Below, in pieces: positions 33,042-37,072 of a DNA stretch of 37,072 bases (the stretch's first letter is position 1; every line of letters starts with the position of its first letter). Position numbers and translations under genes: made by a program. Below the pieces are notes generated by a model. It was given only the letters and a program-made list of their open reading frames with translations. It had not been told where the DNA came from and made no database searches. This stretch comes from CAZFLD01 sp964519835 (GTDB taxonomy: Bacteria > Spirochaetota > Spirochaetia > DSM-27196 > CAZFLD01), in contig CAZFLD010000042.1 in the NCBI GenBank assembly GCA_964519835.1, positions 1 through 37,072 on the forward strand. The letters are read 5' to 3'.

Positions 33042-34094
33042 CTACTCGACGCCCTTGAGCTGCAACTGCTCCGAGAAGTGACACGCGGCAAAGTGACCCG
33101 GCGCGACCTCCCTCAGTTTAGGAGTCGTTGTACGGCACTGTTCCTTCGCATAGCGACACCGGGGATGGAAGTAGCATCCCGACGGCGGCCGCGCCGGATT
33201 CGCAACCTCCCCCTGAAGCAGTACCCGGTCAGATTCCCGATGTGGGCTCGGTTTCGGAATGGCGGACAGAAGTGCCTCGGTATACGGATGCCGCGGTGAG
33301 AGATACGCCGCTTCAGTCTCCGCGAACTCTACAATCTTGCCGACGTACATCACGGCGACGCGATCCGAGATGTGCTCGATGACACTCAAGTCGTGCGCAA
33401 CAAAGACATAGGTCAGACCAAATTGCTGCTGGAGGTCTTGCAACAGATTGAGGATCTGGGCCTGAATCGAAACGTCCAGCGCGGACACGGGCTCGTCGGC
33501 AATGATCAGTTTGGGGCTTGTTGCCAGCGCCCGGGCTATTCCAATCCGCTGCCGCTGCCCGCCGCTAAATGCGTGCGGGTAGCGCTTGATGTGGCGCACA
33601 TTGAGGCCTACGACGTCCATGAGCTCCCGCACCCGCGCCTCGATATCCGCGCGGCGGGAATTGGTCGCGTGGACCAACGGCTCTCCAACGATCTCCAGGA
33701 CCGTCTTTCGGGGATCCAGCGACGAGAATGGGTCCTGGAACACCATCTGAATGTGGCGCCGGATACCCCGGAGGGTCTTAGCATCCAGAGAATTGAGGTC
33801 GTAGGTCGTATCATAGGGTCGAAAGAGTATACGTCCGTCGGTCGCCTTGAGTCCGCGCATGATGCAGCGTCCCAGCGTTGTCTTGCCGCAACCGCTTTCA
33901 CCAACGAGCCCCAATGCCTCGCCCTCGAAAACGGAAAGCGACACATCGTCTACAGCCTTGATAGTACCCACACGACGGCGGAGAAATCCCTTCTCTATGG
34001 GAAAGTACTTCTTTACATTGCTAAGACGCAGAATCTCTCCGGTCTCCATTCCCACGTCCTGGTCGGCAACGGGAGACGTTTGCATCTCACGCAT
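33042..34094 (-). CDS. ABC transporter ATP-binding protein, OppF/DppF type
   Basis: The 350-aa cytoplasmic ATPase has the Walker A motif GESGCGKT (65-72), the Q-loop MVFQDPFSSLDPR, signature FSGGQRQR, Walker B LIIADEPVSALD and the H-loop FVAHDLSVI. The C-terminal Cys-containing extension (YFHPRCRYAKEQC) is typical of Opp/Dpp ATPases. Its start overlaps the OppD-type stop by 8 nt, giving a coupled pair. It would energise the channel formed by the permease at the right edge of the window and its missing partner. After its stop there is only a weak hairpin with a distant T-run and no clear terminator. Confidence 0.93.
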   Translation of the reverse strand: MREMQTSPVADQDVGMETGEILRLSNVKKYFPIEKGFLRRRVGTIKAVDDVSLSVFEGEALGLVGESGCGKTTLGRCIMRGLKATDGRILFRPYDTTYDLNSLDAKTLRGIRRHIQMVFQDPFSSLDPRKTVLEIVGEPLVHATNSRRADIEARVRELMDVVGLNVRHIKRYPHAFSGGQRQRIGIARALATSPKLIIADEPVSALDVSIQAQILNLLQDLQQQFGLTYVFVAHDLSVIEHISDRVAVMYVGKIVEFAETEAAYLSPRHPYTEALLSAIPKPSPHRESDRVLLQGEVANPARPPSGCYFHPRCRYAKEQCRTTTPKLREVAPGHFAACHFSEQLQLKGVE

Positions 34095-35103
34095 GTGCCG
34101 GCTCCAACTCTCCGTGGTGAAGAAAACAGCGACACGTGTGCCCTGGTTCGATCTCTACAAGGGCCGGTATCCCCTGATCGCACTTCCCGGGCATCGCATC
34201 CGAGCATCGATCCATAAACGAACATCGGTGTGGCAGGTTGATAGGCGTGGGTACGGTGCCTTCAATGGCGTCGAGCCTGGTCCGTGCCTTTCGCCCCACC
34301 ATGGGAATGCTCCTCAGGAGTTTGCGGGTATACGGGTGCAGCGGATTGTCGAATACCTGGACGGTGGTTCCTGTCTCGACGAGTCGGCCCAGATACATCA
34401 CGGCAACCCGGTCCGCCATTTCGGCAATGACGCCTAAATCGTGGGTAATAAACAGGATAGACATGTCGAGTTGCGTCTTTAGGTCGCTCATCAGCTTCAA
34501 TATCTGCGCCTGAATCGTGACGTCCAGCGCCGTTGTGGGTTCATCCGCGATGAGAAGCGCCGGTCGGCACGCCAACGCCATGGCGATCATCGCCCGCTGA
34601 CGCAGCCCACCGGATAGTTGGTGCGGATACGTTCCCATCCGCTCCTCGGGCTTGGGTATGCCGACTCGTTCCAGCATCTCCACAGCAAGACGATGCGCCT
34701 CATCCTCGTCCTTCGTCTGATGCAGCAGCAACACCTCGGTAATTTGGTTGCCGATAGTGTGGACCGGTGAGAGGCTGGTCATGGGCTCTTGGAAGATCAT
34801 GGAGATCAGTCGGCCGCGGACCGACCGGATCGCGTTTCCGTTTTTCGGGAGACTCGCCAGGTCGATCGGGTCCTGGTCGGCGGGAAAAAACCGAATGCTG
34901 CCACCGACAATTCGACCCGGCGGAGGCACAATCCGAAGCACCGACTGCACGGTTATGCTCTTGCCACACCCACTTTCCCCGATAATGCCCACCGTCTCGC
35001 CGCGCCGCACCTCGAACGAAACATGGTCCACAGCGGTGAGAACGCCATCGTCGGTGAAGAAGTAGGTTTGGAGGTCTTCCACCTCGAGCAACGCGGATTG
35101 CAC
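34087..35103 (-). CDS. ABC transporter ATP-binding protein, OppD/DppD type
   Basis: This is the partner ATPase of the OppF-type protein. It has Walker A GESGCGKS, Q-loop MIFQEPMTSLSPVHTIG, signature LSGGLRQR, Walker B LLIADEPTTALD, H-loop ITHDLGVIAEMADR, and the C-terminal CSFMDRCSDAMPGKC extension. I start it at the GTG at 35103, eight nt behind AAGGA, because the product then begins like other OppD proteins (MQSALLEVEDLQTYFF). An open frame continues to a GTG at 35154, next to the operator. The gene is divergent from the LacI regulator and is first in the oppDF unit. Confidence 0.9.
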   Translation of the reverse strand: MQSALLEVEDLQTYFFTDDGVLTAVDHVSFEVRRGETVGIIGESGCGKSITVQSVLRIVPPPGRIVGGSIRFFPADQDPIDLASLPKNGNAIRSVRGRLISMIFQEPMTSLSPVHTIGNQITEVLLLHQTKDEDEAHRLAVEMLERVGIPKPEERMGTYPHQLSGGLRQRAMIAMALACRPALLIADEPTTALDVTIQAQILKLMSDLKTQLDMSILFITHDLGVIAEMADRVAVMYLGRLVETGTTVQVFDNPLHPYTRKLLRSIPMVGRKARTRLDAIEGTVPTPINLPHRCSFMDRCSDAMPGKCDQGIPALVEIEPGHTCRCFLHHGELEPAHA

Positions 35104-35157
35104 CTGCACGATCCTTGATTCTGACTTTGCGACGATTGCTCGACGCACTACCACCCA

Positions 35158-35173
35158 TCGGTACCGGTACCGA
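35158..35173. promoter_or_regulatory. LacI-type operator between oppDF-type genes and lacI-type gene
   Basis: TCGGTACCGGTACCGA is a perfect 16-bp palindrome with the same TACCGGTA core as the palindrome at 32939-32958. It lies in the divergent region between the OppD-type ATPase and the LacI regulator, upstream of both starts. Confidence 0.75.
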
Positions 35174-35176
35174 GAC

Positions 35177-35186
35177 CGTTACCGAC
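35177..35186 (-). promoter_or_regulatory. 10-bp element shared with permease promoter region
   Basis: CGTTACCGAC at 35177-35186 is the exact reverse complement of GTCGGTAACG at 36401-36410 upstream of the permease gene. It sits four nt from the larger palindrome. It is probably an additional or half operator site. Confidence 0.4.
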
Positions 35187-35245
35187 GGCTGCAGACCCAG
35201 CTTAGGGCGATCCCGACGACCTGTCAAGAAAAAGCGTCACCTACC

Positions 35246-35275
35246 TTGTATCGCTCTCGAGGTGTGGTCTATCCT
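35246..35275 (+). promoter_or_regulatory. Candidate promoter of the LacI regulator gene
   Basis: TTGTAT (35246-35251) and TATCCT (35270-35275) are 18 nt apart, giving a predicted start near 35282, about 20 nt before the ATG at 35303. This argues against an in-frame TTG at 35246 as the start codon. Confidence 0.4.
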
Positions 35276-35302
35276 CAGAGTACCCCTTCGGGACAGACAG
35301 GC

Positions 35303-36307
35303 ATGACGATCAAGCACATAGCCGAACAGGCTCACGTCTCCATTAGCACTGTCTCGCGCGTGCTCAACGGCAAACCCGATGTCAACCTGGAGACGAGGAA
35401 CAAAGTCCTCAGCGTTATCGACGAGCTCAAGTTTTTCCCCAGTGGTACTGCGCGGAATCTAGCCCTCCAGCGAACCAACGTGATCGGTTTCCTTGTCCGC
35501 GACATCGCGGACCCGAATTTCCCCGAACTCGCCAAGGGAATCGTCGCCGCGGCCCGCGAGCGCGACTATTCGGTTATGTTTTTCGACACCGAACTGAATC
35601 CGGAGATGGAGGTTGCGGCAACCCGGATCATGGAGAGCAAGGAAGTAGACGGCATAATCGTCCCGTTTTTTGATGAGGGCCTCGAAGAGCTGCAGTGGCT
35701 GCACAAGCAAGGATTGCCGTTGGTCCGCATCTACCGGGAGGACCCTCACCCGGAGATCTCCACGATCGCCATAGACAACGTAAGCTCAGCCGGCACCGCG
35801 ACCGCTCACTTGATTGAGCAAGGCCACGTGCGCATCGCCCATATCGCTAGGGATCTGACCGCCTTCTCCGGTCGTGAACGTTTGCACGGGTACAAGACCA
35901 CAATGCGGCGAAACGGACTCCAGGTCCCTCCGGAATACATTCAAGAAGCACCGCCTACCCGTGAGGGGGGATTCGCCTGCATGCGGCGCCTCCTTGCTCT
36001 TGAATCGTCGCCTACCGCGGTATTCGCCGCCAAGGACCGGATGGCCGTGGGCGCGTACGAGGCGATTTTCGACGCCGGTCTACGAATCCCTGAGGACATC
36101 TCGATTGTTGGTCACGACGATATCCCGGCGGCGACGGTTCTGCGCCCGAAGCTCACTACTATGACCACCTTCCGCAGCCAGCTGGGAAACGCAGCCGTGG
36201 AGCTCCTTTTTGAAGAGATTGAGGCCGGTCCGACCCGGCCGAGAGAGGTCTTTTTTACGCCACAGTTGGTAGTTCGAGCGTCCACCGCTCCTCCTCGGGA
36301 CCACTGA
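35303..36307 (+). CDS. LacI-family transcriptional regulator
   Basis: The 334-aa protein has a classic LacI DNA-binding head (MTIKHIAEQAHVSISTVSRV, hinge LNGKPDVN and RNLALQR). A periplasmic-binding-protein-like sensor domain follows (VIGFLVRDIADPNFPELAKG, EVDGIIVPFFDEGL, VFAAKDRMAVGAYEAI, and the C-terminal DDIPAATVLRPKLTT). It should repress sugar-uptake genes until a sugar binds. The ATG at 35303 gives the standard start. The flanking palindrome 35158-35173 and the similar one at 32939-32958 are its likely sites. It is divergent from the OppDF-type ATPases and followed by a Dpp-type permease, so it controls a split importer. Confidence 0.93.
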   Translation: MTIKHIAEQAHVSISTVSRVLNGKPDVNLETRNKVLSVIDELKFFPSGTARNLALQRTNVIGFLVRDIADPNFPELAKGIVAAARERDYSVMFFDTELNPEMEVAATRIMESKEVDGIIVPFFDEGLEELQWLHKQGLPLVRIYREDPHPEISTIAIDNVSSAGTATAHLIEQGHVRIAHIARDLTAFSGRERLHGYKTTMRRNGLQVPPEYIQEAPPTREGGFACMRRLLALESSPTAVFAAKDRMAVGAYEAIFDAGLRIPEDISIVGHDDIPAATVLRPKLTTMTTFRSQLGNAAVELLFEEIEAGPTRPREVFFTPQLVVRASTAPPRDH

Positions 36308-36400
36308 CCCGCGCGTCGTTCACCAACCGCCTACCTAGCGGCAGAAGCAATAGAATGGCTGTGCTCATTTCGGTTGCATCCGCGTCCGGCATGTGTTAGT

Positions 36401-36410
36401 GTCGGTAACG
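36401..36410 (+). promoter_or_regulatory. Operator-like element upstream of permease gene
   Basis: GTCGGTAACG lies 71 nt before the permease GTG and exactly matches, in opposite orientation, the element at 35177-35186. It is followed directly by TTCTATCC, so it may overlap a promoter. Confidence 0.4.
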
Positions 36411-36480
36411 TTCTATCCCTCTCGTCTGCACTCCGGCCGTTCCCCCACGGTATGTTGTGAGTGCGTGGGAGGTTTGTTCC

Positions 36481-37072
36481 GTGGCAGGATACATCGTACG
36501 GCGGATGATCTACATGGTCATCCTGCTTGTCATGCTCTCCGTCGTTTCTTTTGTGATTATTCAACTCCCTCCTGGTGACTACCTCACCACCCTGATGACA
36601 CGGTTGCGCGAAATCGGCGTGACGGTCGACCGAACCGTGCTCGAGAGTTACGAGGAACGCTACGGCCTCAACTTGCCGTTGTATCTTCAGTACTTCCGAT
36701 GGGCGGGCAATCTGTTGCAGGGCGATCTAGGCGAGTCGTTTATCTACAACGAGCCGGTCATCGACCTCATCCGGGAGCGGATCCTTCTGTCGGCAATTAT
36801 TACCCTGGGAACTCTCCTGGTCACGTACGTGATCGCCATTCCCATCGGCGTCTACTCCGCCACGCACCAGTATTCGCTCCCTGACTACCTATTCACCTTT
36901 CTCGGTTTTATCGGACTTGCCGTCCCGAACTTTCTGCTGGCGATGATTCTGATGTTTTTGGCATTTCGCTACTTCGGCTGGAGCGTAACGGGACTGTTTT
37001 CTCGCGAATTTGTTATGGCCCCGTGGAGTCTCGCCAAGTTTGTGGACATGCTGAAGCATCTTCCCGTTCCGC
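36481..37072 (+). CDS. ABC transporter permease, DppB/OppB type (partial, cut by window end)
   Basis: The first 197 codons of an inner-membrane permease are present and the frame is open to the last base. The start is a GTG with GGGAGG (36467-36472) eight nt upstream. The N-terminus (VAGYIVRRMIYMVILLVMLS) is typical of OppB/DppB proteins. It continues with LPPGDYLTTL, YGLNLPLYLQYFRWAGNLLQ and GDLGESFIYNEPV, hallmarks of the family, then TM2 (IITLGTLLVTYVIAIPIG) and TM3. The EAA-type loop lies beyond the edge, and a DppC-type partner probably follows. It would work with the OppDF-type ATPases and the family-5 binding protein. Confidence 0.92.
   Translation, partial: MAGYIVRRMIYMVILLVMLSVVSFVIIQLPPGDYLTTLMTRLREIGVTVDRTVLESYEERYGLNLPLYLQYFRWAGNLLQGDLGESFIYNEPVIDLIRERILLSAIITLGTLLVTYVIAIPIGVYSATHQYSLPDYLFTFLGFIGLAVPNFLLAMILMFLAFRYFGWSVTGLFSREFVMAPWSLAKFVDMLKHLPVP

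Noticed and set aside
33372..34217. Plus-strand open frame across the ATPase genes
   Set aside because: It is antisense to two ATPases with full Walker and signature motifs.

Overview
The window looks like a chromosomal segment of a free-living spirochaete of the Spirochaetaceae type. This is inferred from protein style: two periplasmic binding proteins whose signal peptides run into a Gly-Gly-[Gln/Arg]-Glu N-terminus with no lipobox Cys, many sugar-type ABC systems, relaxed lipoboxes, and a double-membrane envelope with a predicted outer-membrane barrel. The DNA is moderately GC-rich by eye. I saw no rRNA, tRNA, CRISPR array, insertion sequence or phage gene.

Region 1 (about 0.1-7.9 kb) is a divergent carbohydrate locus. 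On the minus strand a DeoR-type regulator, an unrecognised 262-aa protein and a sulfatase are chained by 4-nt ATGA overlaps. On the plus strand are a family-1 solute-binding protein, a terminator-like hairpin, two MalF/MalG-type permeases and an intracellular GH32 beta-fructosidase. No ATPase is encoded here, so a shared MsmK/MalK-type ATPase is presumably supplied from elsewhere. The divergent intergenic region carries three TCAATT-type boxes, one overlapping the -35 of the transporter promoter. The reading is uptake and cytoplasmic hydrolysis of sucrose or fructo-oligosaccharides.

Region 2 (7.9-16 kb) is mixed: tex, a 28-bp perfect GC palindrome between convergent genes, an iron-sulfur aldo/keto reductase, a frameshifted short-chain dehydrogenase, an NTF2/SnoaL-like protein with a translationally coupled 44-aa membrane miniprotein, an unknown lipoprotein, an SGNH hydrolase and a second aldo/keto reductase.

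Region 3 (16-25.8 kb) is an envelope block: an MMPL/RND exporter, a LolA-like periplasmic protein whose 3' end overlaps the exporter gene tail-to-tail by 69 bp, a 1250-aa lipoprotein with a PKD-like domain, and a predicted outer-membrane beta-barrel. Together they could span inner membrane, periplasm and outer membrane. A DUF1707/LiaF-like protein and a small PH-like protein follow.

Region 4 (26-29 kb) encodes a succinyl-CoA-synthetase-type pair. The beta (ATP-grasp) subunit carries a C-terminal two-cluster ferredoxin domain, the most unusual protein architecture in the window.

Region 5 (29-37 kb) is a split family-5 (Opp/Dpp-type) ABC system with an ADP-ribosylglycohydrolase, a secreted esterase and a LacI regulator. 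Two perfect palindromes sharing the core TACCGGTA, plus a separate 10-bp element repeated in opposite orientation at two promoters, suggest that one LacI regulon ties the three transcription units together. The permease gene runs off the right edge. Oligosaccharide rather than peptide uptake is the likely role, from the LacI and hydrolase context.
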